Shown: piece by piece, positions 37,938-46,178 of the stretch
Layout: each line of letters starts with the position of its first letter
Numbering within the stretch: the stretch's first letter is position 1
Assembly (NCBI RefSeq): GCF_000739775.1
Contig: NZ_BBJH01000044.1
Span: 1-59,589 of the forward strand
Length of the DNA stretch: 59,589 nucleotides
Origin: Paraburkholderia heleia NBRC 101817
GTDB lineage: Bacteria > Pseudomonadota > Gammaproteobacteria > Burkholderiales > Burkholderiaceae
Direction of reading: 5' to 3'
The notes under the pieces: generated by a model
What the model was told of the DNA's origin: nothing
Seen by the model: only the letters and a program-made list of their open reading frames with translations
The model's database searches: none
Made by a program: the position numbers and the translations under genes

Positions 37938-39247
37938 GGTGCTTCCGTAGCCGCAAGCGCTTCGGCGAGGCTCGTGGTGCCGTCCCGCACGCGTGCGAGC
38001 GCCGCGTCGCGCAAGGTTGCCACGCCGCTTCTGCGTGCTTCGCGAGCAATTTCAGGCGCGCCGCGGCCTGTGACGATCAGGTCACGTATGGTCTCCGAGA
38101 TCGGCAATACCTCGTGAATTCCCACGCGACCGCGATAACCGATGCCATGGCAAGCCTCACAGCCGCGCGGGACATAAGGCTGCGTCATCGCACTGTTGCG
38201 AATGTTCTGCCCCGCCGCGACGAGCGCCGCCGGCGAAGCTTCGCCGTGCACGCGGCATGACGGACATAGCCGCCGCACGAGACGTTGCGCCGTGACGAGC
38301 CGCAGCGAGCCCGCCAGGTTGTACGGTTCGACGCCGATGTCGACGAGCCGTGCGCAGGCCGCGCTGGCGTCGTTCGTGTGCACGGTCGAGAGTACGAGAT
38401 GGCCCGTCTGTGCGGCCCTGACGGCCACACCGGCGGTTTCTTCGTCGCGAATTTCGCCGATCATGATGACGTCCGGGTCCTGGCGCAGCAGGGCACGCAG
38501 CGCCACCGCAAAGGTGAGCCCGGCCTTCTCGCGCACGTTGACCTGATTGATGCCCGCGAGCTGGATTTCGGCGGGATCTTCCACCGAGCAGAGATTGCGC
38601 GCCGTGATGTTGAGCCTTTGCAGGAAGCAGTAGAGCGAGAGCGTCTTGCCGCTGCCGGTGGGGCCCGTGACGAGGACAAGACCGTGCGGCGCGCCGATCG
38701 CTTCGGCTACTGCGTGCTGCTGGGCTTCGTCGAGCCCGAGTTCGGCGAGCGACAGATCGGCGGGAAGCGCTTCGAGCCTGCGCAAGACGAGCTTTTCGCC
38801 GTGCAGCGTGGGCAGCGAATTCACGCGATAGTCCTCGGCGGCGCGCGACGCCATCGAGGACGCGAGCCGCAGTTTGCCGTCCTGCGGAATGCGCCGCTCG
38901 GCGATGTCCATGCGCGCGAGCACCTTGATGCGCGTGACGAACGCATCGCGCAGATGCGCAGGCGGCCGCGCCATTTCATGTAGCACGCCGTCGATGCGCA
39001 GACGCACGCGCCAGCCGTGTTCCATCGGCTCGATGTGCAGATCGGAGGCGTTGCGCCGTGCGGCTTCGCGCAACGTTTCGGAGAGCAGGCGAACGGCGGG
39101 TGCGTCGTCGAGCTGCGGTGCGGAGACAGGTGGAGATGTGCGCGCCGTTTCTCCACCGCCCGCACCGCCTTCGGCGGCCGCGGCAGCCAAAGGGCGCGCG
39201 CGATAAGGAGTAAAGATCGCACGATAAGGAGTAGAAAGCATCGGCAT
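37934..39247 (-). CDS. pilB: Type IV pilus assembly ATPase PilB (short, HofB-like)
   Basis: Hexameric traffic ATPase that powers pilin polymerisation. Walker A is GPTGSGKT at 195-202; the Asp box, IGEIRDEET Walker B and TGHLVLSTVHTND follow, and the zinc tetracysteine is CPSC plus CEAC near the C-terminus. At about 437 residues it lacks most of the N-terminal MshEN domain found in ~560-residue PilB proteins, much like E. coli HofB. The start is uncertain: ATG 39247 (MPMLSTPYRA) or 39241 are best, and the frame is open to 39313. The first residues contain a repeat, TPYRA-IF-TPYRA. Confidence 0.85.
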   Translation of the reverse strand: MPMLSTPYRAIFTPYRARPLAAAAAEGGAGGGETARTSPPVSAPQLDDAPAVRLLSETLREAARRNASDLHIEPMEHGWRVRLRIDGVLHEMARPPAHLRDAFVTRIKVLARMDIAERRIPQDGKLRLASSMASRAAEDYRVNSLPTLHGEKLVLRRLEALPADLSLAELGLDEAQQHAVAEAIGAPHGLVLVTGPTGSGKTLSLYCFLQRLNITARNLCSVEDPAEIQLAGINQVNVREKAGLTFAVALRALLRQDPDVIMIGEIRDEETAGVAVRAAQTGHLVLSTVHTNDASAACARLVDIGVEPYNLAGSLRLVTAQRLVRRLCPSCRVHGEASPAALVAAGQNIRNSAMTQPYVPRGCEACHGIGYRGRVGIHEVLPISETIRDLIVTGRGAPEIAREARRSGVATLRDAALARVRDGTTSLAEALAATEAP

Positions 39248-39325
39248 GCCGGCGCGAAGCCGCCTCGAACGGATGACGCCTTCATCATGGCGCGCGACGC
39301 ACTGCGCCGCCACCTGGCCGAGCGG

Positions 39326-40645
39326 CTAACGTCCCGGCAGCAGCTTCTTCGCCTTTTGCAGCGTGCCCTGGCGCGGTTTGGCGCCGGGCTTGAAGAGCTT
39401 GACCGTGCGTACGGCCTGGTCGTCGCTGCGAAGCACTTCGAGCTTCACGTCGCCGATCTGCAGGCACACGTCGCCTTCGGGAATCTCTTCTAGCACTTCG
39501 AGGATCAGGCCGTTGAGCGTCTTGGGCCCATCCGTCGGCAGCTTGATATGAAGCCAGCGGTTGAGTTCGCGCAAAGGCATGCTGCCCGGCACGATACATT
39601 CGCCTTCGTCGTTCCAGCCGCCGCGTCCGGTGCCGCTGCGCGGCATCGACGTGGTGAATTCGCCGATCAACTCCTCGATGATGTCTTCGGGCGTCACGAG
39701 GCCTTCCATCTCGCCGTACTCGTTCACGACGAGTGCAATGCGATGCCGGCTTTCCTGGAAATACTGAAGTTGCTGGAACCCGGGCGTGCCGGTGGGCACG
39801 AAGTACGGCTCGGCGAGCAGTTCGCGCAGCGTTTCGCGCTCGAAATCCTGGTTGTGCAGCGCGGCCAGCGTCTTGCGCACGTGCAGCACGCCAAGCACGC
39901 GGTCAATGTCGCCTTGATAGACGATCAGCTTGTTGTGATAGCAGGTCTCGAGCTGATGCAGGATGTCCTCGAGCGGGGCGTCGTAATCGAGCGCCTCGAT
40001 GCGCCGGCGTGGAATCATCACGTCGTCGACGGTGATGTTCTCCAGGTCGAACAGGTTCAGCAGGATGCTGCGGTGCTTGGTCGGCATGAAGCTGCCCGAC
40101 TCGAGCACGATGGTGCGCAACTCCTCGGTGGAGAGCCGCTGGTCGTGCGCCTTGTGCGTATTGATGTGCAGGATGCGCAGGATGGTGTTCGCAAACATGT
40201 TGACGAACCAGATGATCGGCTTCGTCACACGCATGAGCGGCGCGATCAGGAGGCTCGCGGGCAGCGCGATTTTTTCCGGAAACGTTGCGCCCACAATCTT
40301 CGGCGTGATTTCCGCGAACACGATGATGAGAAACGCAACGATGCCCGTTGCGATCGACAGCACGAGGTTGTTGCGGCCGAAGGTATGGAGCGCGATCGAG
40401 GTCGTGAGGACCGGGATGATGGTGTTGAAGAGATTGTTGCCGATCAGGATCACCGAAAGCAGCAGGTCGGTGCGCGCGAGCAGCTTCTGGGTGGTTTTCG
40501 CGCCGAGCGTGCCGTGATTGGCGAGGTATTTTAGGCGATGGCGATTGAGCGCCATCATCGCCGTTTCGGAGATGGAGAAGAAGCTGGAGCAGATGAGCAG
40601 GACGAAGACGGCGCAAATCTGCGCCCATAAGGGGAGGTGGTCCAC
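39326..40645 (-). CDS. CNNM/CorC-HlyC family transporter-associated protein
   Basis: Inner-membrane protein of the hemolysin C/CorC (CNNM) family, linked to Mg2+/Co2+ homeostasis. The 439-residue product has a DUF21 membrane domain with about four helices (residues 1-190), two CBS repeats (about 200-330; MIPRRRIEALDYDAPLEDIL and VVNEYGEMEGLVTPEDIIEE), and a CorC_HlyC domain (about 345-425). MALNRHRLKYLANHG near residue 32 is typical. It sits upstream of pilB on the same strand with a 78-base gap and no evident functional link to the pilus genes. Confidence 0.9.
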   Translation of the reverse strand: MDHLPLWAQICAVFVLLICSSFFSISETAMMALNRHRLKYLANHGTLGAKTTQKLLARTDLLLSVILIGNNLFNTIIPVLTTSIALHTFGRNNLVLSIATGIVAFLIIVFAEITPKIVGATFPEKIALPASLLIAPLMRVTKPIIWFVNMFANTILRILHINTHKAHDQRLSTEELRTIVLESGSFMPTKHRSILLNLFDLENITVDDVMIPRRRIEALDYDAPLEDILHQLETCYHNKLIVYQGDIDRVLGVLHVRKTLAALHNQDFERETLRELLAEPYFVPTGTPGFQQLQYFQESRHRIALVVNEYGEMEGLVTPEDIIEELIGEFTTSMPRSGTGRGGWNDEGECIVPGSMPLRELNRWLHIKLPTDGPKTLNGLILEVLEEIPEGDVCLQIGDVKLEVLRSDDQAVRTVKLFKPGAKPRQGTLQKAKKLLPGR

Positions 40646-40803
40646 GCGTCGAGAAAATGAGGGGGGCGGATGGGGAAACTATAACAGAGGGGTACTGCAG
40701 TTCCATGGGCCACTGGCCGAACGGACAAGGCCGCTGCCGGCCGGGCGAGGCGTGGTGCGCCGAGGGTTGCCCGGACAGGACGCAAGTACGCGAGATCCGG
40801 ACG

Positions 40804-40837
40804 AAAAAAAACCGCGCAATGCATTGCGCGGTTTTTT
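40804..40837. terminator. Terminator after tRNA-Pro (palindromic)
   Basis: A7 + CCGCGCAAT-GC-ATTGCGCGG + T7 is a perfect palindrome that can terminate on either strand. It lies just past the 3' end of the minus-strand tRNA-Pro. Confidence 0.93.
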
Positions 40838-40845
40838 TCGAATTC

Positions 40846-40922
40846 TGGTCGGGGTGAGAGGATTCGAACCTCCGGCCTCTACGTCCCGAACGTAGCGCTC
40901 TACCAGGCTAAGCTACACCCCG
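40846..40922 (-). tRNA. tRNA-Pro (anticodon CGG)
   Basis: 77 nt including the encoded CCA. On the minus strand it starts CGGGGTGTAGC, has the D-loop AGCCTGGTAGAGC, an anticodon stem CTACG/CGTAG around TTCGGGA (anticodon CGG), T-arm GGAGGTTCGAATCCTC and ends CACCCCGACCA. It reads CCG proline codons, which are common in this high-GC genome. It lies downstream of ispB on the same strand. Confidence 0.97.
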
Positions 40923-40967
40923 AATTGACTGCTGGACTCCACGACCCGTTTCATCTGTCCGTCTGTT

Positions 40968-41960
40968 TCAAGACAGGCGCGTCGTCGAGTAAGAACATAA
41001 TTCTAGCAGGCTATCTTTGTAAATGGAAGGGGGGAACGTTGAAATCGCATCGGCGGCGGCCTGGGCCTCGGTACGCGCACATTGCAGCGTGTGCTCGAGC
41101 GCTCCCGAGCGCGTGATCGCCGCGAAGATTTCGTCGAAGCGCGTCGTGCCGCCTTGCTCGATCGCTTCGCGCGCAAGCGCGGCTTCCGCCGCCGTGCCGT
41201 GCTCGATCAGCCAGATGAGCGGCAGCGTGGGCTTGCCTTCGCGCAAGTCGTCGCCGGCGTTCTTGCCCATCGATTCGGGCGTGCCCGTGTAGTCGAGCCA
41301 GTCGTCCATGATCTGGAACGCGGTGCCGATGCGCCGCCCGTACTCGGCCGCGGCTTCCTCGGTGCGTGCATCCGCCCCCGAAAGCACCGCGCCGAGTTGC
41401 GCCGCGGCTTCGAAAAGCTTGGCGGTCTTGTAGCGGATCACCTGCATGTAGCGGTCGGTGTCCACGTCGGCGTCATGCATGTTCAGCAGCTGCAGGACTT
41501 CACCCTCGGAAATGATCGTCGTGGCGGCGGAAAGGATTTCCATCACGCGCATCTTGCCGACGCCCACCATCATCTCGAACGAGCGCGAATACAGGTAATC
41601 GCCCACCAGCACGCTGGCGGCGTTGCCGAAGAGGGCATTGGCCGTCTGGCGGCCGCGCCGCAGGTCCGATTCGTCGACGACGTCGTCGTGCAGGAGGGTC
41701 GCCGTATGAATGAACTCGACGACCGCCGCGAGCACATGGCGCTGCGTGCCGCGGTCGCCGAGCGCCCCGGCCACCATCAGCAGGAGCGCCGGACGCAGCC
41801 GCTTGCCGCCCGCGCCGATGATGTACTCGGAGATCTGGTTGATCAGCATCACCTCGGACGCCAGGCTCTGCCGGATGACACGATTCACCTGCTCCATGTC
41901 ACTGGCGATGGGGGCAAGCAGGGTGGCTGCGCTGGGGGATGGGGTGGCGGTGGACGACAT
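40968..41960 (-). CDS. ispB: Octaprenyl diphosphate synthase (long-chain polyprenyl synthetase)
   Basis: Makes the C40-type side chain of ubiquinone from FPP and IPP in the cytosol. The 330-residue protein has both Asp-rich motifs, LLHDDVVDESDLRRG with DDVVD at 92-96 and IMDDWLDYTG with DDWLD at 219-223, plus GGKRLRPALLL at 51-61. Chain length is inferred from family, not read. Placed divergently from rplU-rpmA-obg, the E. coli ispB-rplU arrangement. tRNA-Pro follows 45 bases beyond the stop. Confidence 0.95.
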   Translation of the reverse strand: MSSTATPSPSAATLLAPIASDMEQVNRVIRQSLASEVMLINQISEYIIGAGGKRLRPALLLMVAGALGDRGTQRHVLAAVVEFIHTATLLHDDVVDESDLRRGRQTANALFGNAASVLVGDYLYSRSFEMMVGVGKMRVMEILSAATTIISEGEVLQLLNMHDADVDTDRYMQVIRYKTAKLFEAAAQLGAVLSGADARTEEAAAEYGRRIGTAFQIMDDWLDYTGTPESMGKNAGDDLREGKPTLPLIWLIEHGTAAEAALAREAIEQGGTTRFDEIFAAITRSGALEHTLQCARTEAQAAADAISTFPPSIYKDSLLELCSYSTTRLS

Positions 41961-41986
41961 GATGGCAAATAGGGGTAGTGCCGCGG

Positions 41987-41992
41987 ATTATA
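41987..41992 (-). promoter_or_regulatory. -10 element for ispB
   Basis: TATAAT on the minus strand 27 bases upstream of the ispB start. I see no good -35. Confidence 0.45.
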
Positions 41993-42180
41993 AGGCGAAT
42001 CGGCTGCATGCCGGACGCTCCGCTGCCGCAGTGCTGAGGGCCCCTTCTATTTTCTCGCGGCCCGGACGGGCGCATGGATGCTGGCGCTATGCCGTGCGCA
42101 TAGCCCCGGAACCCGTCAGACAGGCTCCAGATCCCTCGCGCATACACGCGCAACGGCCTTGCACACCGCTTGCACACCTT

Positions 42181-42209
42181 TTGACCGCGAAGCTAACTCT
42201 ATGTATAAT
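42181..42209 (+). promoter_or_regulatory. Promoter of rplU-rpmA
   Basis: TTGACC (42181-42186), a 17-bp spacer and a perfect TATAAT (42204-42209). This is the strongest sigma70 match in the window. Transcription should begin near 42216, inside the following hairpin. Confidence 0.85.
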
Positions 42210-42215
42210 CTAAGG

Positions 42216-42241
42216 TTTCGGGCGCGCAGTGTGTCCCGAAA
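42216..42241 (+). promoter_or_regulatory. Hairpin at the 5' end of the rplU mRNA
   Basis: TTTCGGG (42216-42222) and CCCGAAA (42235-42241) enclose a 12-nt loop. The structure begins at the predicted +1 and ends 22 bases before the rplU start; it could protect the mRNA end or be an L21-type leader. Confidence 0.5.
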
Positions 42242-42263
42242 TTATTGAAGAGTGAGGTTCTCA

Positions 42264-42575
42264 ATGTACGCGGTCATAAAAACCGGCGGCAAGCAGTACA
42301 AGGTTGCCGTTGGCGAAAAACTTAAAGTAGAACAGATACCGGCTGACATTGACGCAGAAATCACGCTCGACCAGGTTCTCGCAGTGGGCGAAGGCGAATC
42401 GATTAAGTTCGGTACGCCGCTGGTGAGTGGGGCTTCCGTCAAGGCCACCGTTGTGTCGCAAGGTCGGCACGCCAAAGTGACCATCTTCAAGATGCGTCGC
42501 CGGAAGCACTACCAGAAGCATGGCGGCCACCGCCAGAACTACACCGAACTGCGCATCGACGCGATCAACGCGTAA
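42264..42575 (+). CDS. rplU: 50S ribosomal protein L21
   Basis: Large-subunit ribosomal protein. The start at ATG 42264 (MYAVIKTGGKQYKV) gives 103 residues, the standard length; four upstream in-frame codons are unsupported. The C-terminal KMRRRKHYQKHGGHRQNYTE signature is intact. It heads an rplU-rpmA unit with a 26-base gap to rpmA and a strong promoter. Confidence 0.98.
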   Translation: MYAVIKTGGKQYKVAVGEKLKVEQIPADIDAEITLDQVLAVGEGESIKFGTPLVSGASVKATVVSQGRHAKVTIFKMRRRKHYQKHGGHRQNYTELRIDAINA

Positions 42576-42601
42576 GCGCACGCAGGTAAAGGAGCAAACA
42601 A

Positions 42602-42865
42602 ATGGCACACAAAAAGGCAGGCGGGTCGTCACGCAACGGCCGCGACTCAGAGTCGAAACGACTTGGCGTGAAGGTGTACGGCGGCCAGGCCATCCTCGCC
42701 GGCGGCATCATCGTTCGCCAGCGCGGCACGCGCATGCACCCGGGCAACAACGTCGGCATCGGCAAGGACCACACGCTCTACGCGCTGGTCGACGGTCATG
42801 TCTCGTTCACGACCAAGGGCGCAGCCAACAAGCACACGGTCAACGTCGTCCCGGCAGCGGCTTAA
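42602..42865 (+). CDS. rpmA: 50S ribosomal protein L27
   Basis: Large-subunit protein whose N-terminus reaches the peptidyl-transferase centre. The 87-residue product begins MAHKKAGGSSRNGRDSESKR, so no cleavable Firmicutes-type leader is present. VKVYGGQAILAGGIIVRQRG is the conserved core. A ribosome site AAAGGAG precedes the ATG. A terminator follows, separating it from obg. Confidence 0.98.
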   Translation: MAHKKAGGSSRNGRDSESKRLGVKVYGGQAILAGGIIVRQRGTRMHPGNNVGIGKDHTLYALVDGHVSFTTKGAANKHTVNVVPAAA

Positions 42866-42904
42866 GCTTTAGACCGCTCGCGAGCGGGCTACACGCGACG
42901 CAAG

Positions 42905-42935
42905 AAAGGCCCCGCGAAGTTTGCGGGGCCTTTTT
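42905..42935 (+). terminator. Rho-independent terminator of rplU-rpmA
   Basis: AAAGGCCCCGC (42905-42915), a 7-base loop and GCGGGGCCTTT (42923-42933) with a T5 tract. It lies 40 bases after the rpmA stop. Confidence 0.92.
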
Positions 42936-43066
42936 ATTTACCCACAGTCTTTCGGGGTCGTAACGGGCTTCGGTTTGACTGCGCGAGCGGCGTTGGCCGT
43001 TCGGCCAGGTTGGCCAGTTTCGGCCATGGCGGGCAAAATATCGACATTCACGGGACGGAGTAACTC

Positions 43067-44170
43067 ATGAAGTTCATTGACGAAGCGAAGATCGAAGTCA
43101 TCGCCGGCGATGGGGGCGATGGCAGCGCGTCGATGCGACGCGAGAAGTTCGTCCCGTTCGGCGGGCCGGACGGCGGCGACGGCGGGCGCGGCGGCAGCGT
43201 TTACGCAGTCGCGGACCGCAACATCAACACCCTCATCGATTACCGCTACACGAAGAAGCATCAGGCGCGCAACGGCGAGAACGGACGCGGCTCCGACTGC
43301 TACGGCAAGGGCGGCGACGACATCACGCTGCGCATGCCGGTGGGCACGGTCATCACCGACCAGGACACGGGCGAGCTGATCGCCGACCTGACCGAGCACG
43401 AGCAGCAGGTGATGGTCGCGAAGGGCGGCGCGGGGGGCCTCGGCAACCTGCATTTCAAGTCGTCCACGAACCGCGCGCCGCGTCAGAAGACCGACGGCAA
43501 GCCCGGCGAGCGCCGCATGCTCAAGCTCGAGCTGAAGGTGCTGGCCGACGTCGGCCTGCTCGGCATGCCGAACGCGGGCAAGTCCACGTTCATCGCTTCG
43601 GTCTCGAACGCGAAGCCCAAGATCGCCGACTACCCGTTCACGACGCTTGCGCCGAATCTGGGTGTGGTGCGCGTGGGGCCGAGCAAGAGCTTCGTGATCG
43701 CCGATATTCCGGGCCTGATCGAAGGCGCCGCGGAAGGCGCGGGCCTCGGTCACCAGTTCCTGCGCCATCTGCAGCGCACGAATTTGCTGCTGCATCTGGT
43801 CGACCTCGCCCCGTTCGACGAAAGCGTCGATCCGGTTGCCGAGGCGAAGGCGATCGTCGGCGAGCTGCGCAAGTACGACGAGACGCTCTATGAAAAGCCG
43901 CGCTGGCTCGTGCTGAACAAGCTCGACATGGTGCCGGAGGAAGAGCGCGCCGAGCGCATTGCCGACTTTGTGAAGCGCTTCGAGTGGGACGGTCCCGTGT
44001 TCGAGATTTCCGCGCTCACAGGGCAGGGCTGCGAAAATCTGTGCTACGCGGTGTACGACTACGTTTCCGCGCACTCGGACGCGCGCCGTGCGGCCGAAGC
44101 CGAAGACCTCGCCTCCGACGTGCGCTTCCGCGAAGGGCAGGGCGGGAACGCGCAGCAGCCACAGGAGTAA
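43067..44170 (+). CDS. obgE: GTPase Obg/CgtA
   Basis: Essential GTPase in 50S assembly and stringent-response signalling. The Gly-rich Obg fold covers residues 1-158 (GGDGGDGSASMRREK, GGPDGGDGGRGGSVY), followed by the G domain with P-loop GMPNAGKST (166-174), DIPGLIEGAAEGAGLGHQFL switch region and LNKLDMV. A short acidic/Gln-rich tail (residues 345-367) follows. It has its own upstream gap after the rpmA terminator, and proB starts 85 bases downstream. Confidence 0.97.
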   Translation: MKFIDEAKIEVIAGDGGDGSASMRREKFVPFGGPDGGDGGRGGSVYAVADRNINTLIDYRYTKKHQARNGENGRGSDCYGKGGDDITLRMPVGTVITDQDTGELIADLTEHEQQVMVAKGGAGGLGNLHFKSSTNRAPRQKTDGKPGERRMLKLELKVLADVGLLGMPNAGKSTFIASVSNAKPKIADYPFTTLAPNLGVVRVGPSKSFVIADIPGLIEGAAEGAGLGHQFLRHLQRTNLLLHLVDLAPFDESVDPVAEAKAIVGELRKYDETLYEKPRWLVLNKLDMVPEEERAERIADFVKRFEWDGPVFEISALTGQGCENLCYAVYDYVSAHSDARRAAEAEDLASDVRFREGQGGNAQQPQE

Positions 44171-44255
44171 TTCGCCGCACCGGCCGGCACGCGAGCCGCG
44201 CAGGCCGAGCCAGGGAAACTTCACGCGTCATCAGTCATTTGGGAGACCGCGCAGC

Positions 44256-45374
44256 ATGCGTTCCGTCATCGCCGATTCGCGGCGTCTGGTAGTGAAAGTC
44301 GGCTCGAGCCTCGTCACCAACGACGGCCGCGGGCTCGATCATGCGGCAATCGGCCGCTGGGCCGCGCAAATTGCGGCGCTGCGTGCGCAGGGCAAGGAAG
44401 TCGTGCTCGTGAGTTCGGGCGCGATCGCCGAAGGCATGCAACGGCTCGGCTGGACGAAGCGTCCGCGCGAGATCGACGAGCTTCAGGCTGCCGCGGCAGT
44501 CGGGCAGATGGGGCTCGCGCAGGTCTACGAAAGCCGCTTTGCCGAGCACGACATCCGCACTGCGCAGATCCTGCTCACGCATGCCGATCTGGCCGACCGC
44601 GAACGCTATCTCAACGCGCGCTCCACGTTGCTCACGCTGCTGCGCCTCGGCGTCGTGCCGATCATCAACGAGAACGACACCGTGGTCACCGACGAAATCA
44701 AGTTCGGCGACAACGACACGCTCGGCGCGCTCGTCGCGAACCTGATCGAAGGCGACGCGCTCATCATCCTCACCGACCAGAGCGGCCTTTATACGGCCGA
44801 TCCGCGCAAGGATCCGAGCGCAACGCTCGTCCAGGAGGCCGACGCAGGCAAGCCGGAACTCGAGGCAATGGCGGGCGGCGCCGGCTCGAGCATCGGTCGC
44901 GGCGGCATGCTCACCAAGATCCTCGCGGCCAAGCGTGCCGCGCATAGCGGCGCGAACACGGTGATCGCGAGCGGGCGTGAAGCGCAAGTGCTCGTGCGCC
45001 TCGCTGCCGGCGAGGCGATCGGCACGCAGCTCATCGCTCGCACGGCGCGCATGGCGGCGCGCAAGCAGTGGATGGCCGACCACCTGCAGGTGCGCGGCCA
45101 CGTCGTGATCGACGACGGCGCGGTGCAGAAGCTCACGGCGGACGGCAAGAGCCTGCTGCCCATCGGCGTGACCGGCGTGCAGGGCGCGTTCGCGCGCGGT
45201 GAAGTCATCGCCTGCCTGAACGGCGCGGGCGTGGAAGTGGCGCGCGGGCTCACCAACTACAGCAGCGCGGAAACGAAGCTGATCCAGCGCCATCCGAGCG
45301 GCGAGATCGAGGGCATCCTGGGCTATATGCTCGAGCCGGAGCTGATCCACCGCGACAATCTCGTGCTGGTTTGA
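44256..45374 (+). CDS. proB: Glutamate 5-kinase
   Basis: First step of proline synthesis. The start at ATG 44256 (MRSVIADSRRLVVKVGSSLV) follows a GGGAGA ribosome site; the open frame extends upstream only over obg. The 372-residue product has the amino-acid kinase domain (VKVGSSLVTNDGRGLD, LVSSGAIAEGMQRLG, NENDTVVTDEI, GGMLTKI) and a C-terminal PUA domain starting around residue 280 (KGHVVIDDGA-like RGHVVIDDGAVQKL). It lies after obg, as in many proteobacteria, and ends at a bidirectional terminator. Confidence 0.97.
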   Translation: MRSVIADSRRLVVKVGSSLVTNDGRGLDHAAIGRWAAQIAALRAQGKEVVLVSSGAIAEGMQRLGWTKRPREIDELQAAAAVGQMGLAQVYESRFAEHDIRTAQILLTHADLADRERYLNARSTLLTLLRLGVVPIINENDTVVTDEIKFGDNDTLGALVANLIEGDALIILTDQSGLYTADPRKDPSATLVQEADAGKPELEAMAGGAGSSIGRGGMLTKILAAKRAAHSGANTVIASGREAQVLVRLAAGEAIGTQLIARTARMAARKQWMADHLQVRGHVVIDDGAVQKLTADGKSLLPIGVTGVQGAFARGEVIACLNGAGVEVARGLTNYSSAETKLIQRHPSGEIEGILGYMLEPELIHRDNLVLV

Positions 45375-45420
45375 CAGCCGTTCCCGGCCAGCCCCAGCCA
45401 GCCGCGCTTCGCCTGAAGTT

Positions 45421-45456
45421 AAAAAGCCGCTGTGACCAAAGGTCCACAGCGGCTTT
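45421..45456. terminator. Bidirectional terminator between proB and the CNP1-like gene
   Basis: AAAGCCGCTGTG (45423-45434) pairs with CACAGCGGCTTT (45445-45456), with an ACC/GGT inner pair and one bulge. A and T runs lie on both sides for the two convergent genes. Confidence 0.9.
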
Positions 45457-45489
45457 CTTCATGCCCACCACAGCATGACGTAGCGCGGC

Positions 45490-46059
45490 TTAACGCACCA
45501 GCGTCGACTGCGTGCGGCCGTAGCGCAGATTTTCGATGATGGTCGGCGCCTTCGCGATCGGCATCTTGTTGGCGCAGAAGTAGTCCTGATACAGCCTCGA
45601 CTGGTACGCATTGAGCGTGCCGTTCTCGATGCGCGACCAGTTGTTCGCGACGGTCTGGTCCCAGCCGTTGTGATCGGCGTCGAGGCTCGCGTAGAGGCGC
45701 CACTCGTAAGTGTCGCAGCGAATTCCCTCGTAGTTCACGTTACGCGCACCGCTCGGGCTCGTGATGACGATCGTGTAGCGCACGACGCCGTCCGTGCCGA
45801 CCGTGACCGAAGCTGGATCGACGGCGAACTTGAGCGGCGAATTGTTCGAGACGTCGAACGGCAGCAGCGTCGCGCCGGCCTGCGGCAGCGGCGGCAGGCC
45901 CTCGAGCTTGTTTTCCTGCCATTCGCCCTTGCGGTCCAGAAGGTAGACGAACGCGCTGTCGTCCTTGTTCGTGGGACCGGAACTGGAGCACGCGGCCAGT
46001 CCTGACACAAGCAGCACACCGCCTGCGGCGCAAGCCGCAGCAAGAGCAAATCGTTTCAA
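45490..46059 (-). CDS. CNP1-like family lipoprotein
   Basis: Predicted lipoprotein with a CNP1-like domain (named from a cryptic Neisseria surface protein; function unknown). The start is TTG (46059), because an AGGAAAA ribosome site lies just upstream and the signal peptide KRFALAAACAAGG begins there, ending in a lipobox LAAC with Cys24. ATG-initiated extension to 46239 would bury the signal sequence and overlap rppH. The 189-residue precursor contains WQENKLEGLPPLPQ, VRYTIVITSPSGARNVNYEG and CDTYEWRLYA. It lies about 120 bases downstream of rppH on the same strand and is probably envelope-located. Confidence 0.85.
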   Translation of the reverse strand: MKRFALAAACAAGGVLLVSGLAACSSSGPTNKDDSAFVYLLDRKGEWQENKLEGLPPLPQAGATLLPFDVSNNSPLKFAVDPASVTVGTDGVVRYTIVITSPSGARNVNYEGIRCDTYEWRLYASLDADHNGWDQTVANNWSRIENGTLNAYQSRLYQDYFCANKMPIAKAPTIIENLRYGRTQSTLVR

Positions 46060-46178
46060 ATTGGTTTTCCTCGAAGCACGGGCGCGCGTTGCGAACGAAC
46101 TGCGCCGCGAATGCGAACCGGCGGGGCCCTGCGCGCGATGCGCCGGGCCCCGCCGGTTCGGGCGTTCTTTGCGTTGGC

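Larger units (their letters stand above)
41961..42263. other. ispB / rplU divergent promoter region
   Basis: 303 bases with a -10-like TATAAT for ispB on the minus strand (41987-41992), a near-consensus rplU promoter on the plus strand (42181-42209), and a hairpin at the rplU transcript start. The middle 180 bases show no gene. Confidence 0.6.

Noticed and set aside
40846..40922. tRNA-Pro as an integration site
   Set aside because: No second copy of the tRNA 3' end and no integrase nearby in the window.
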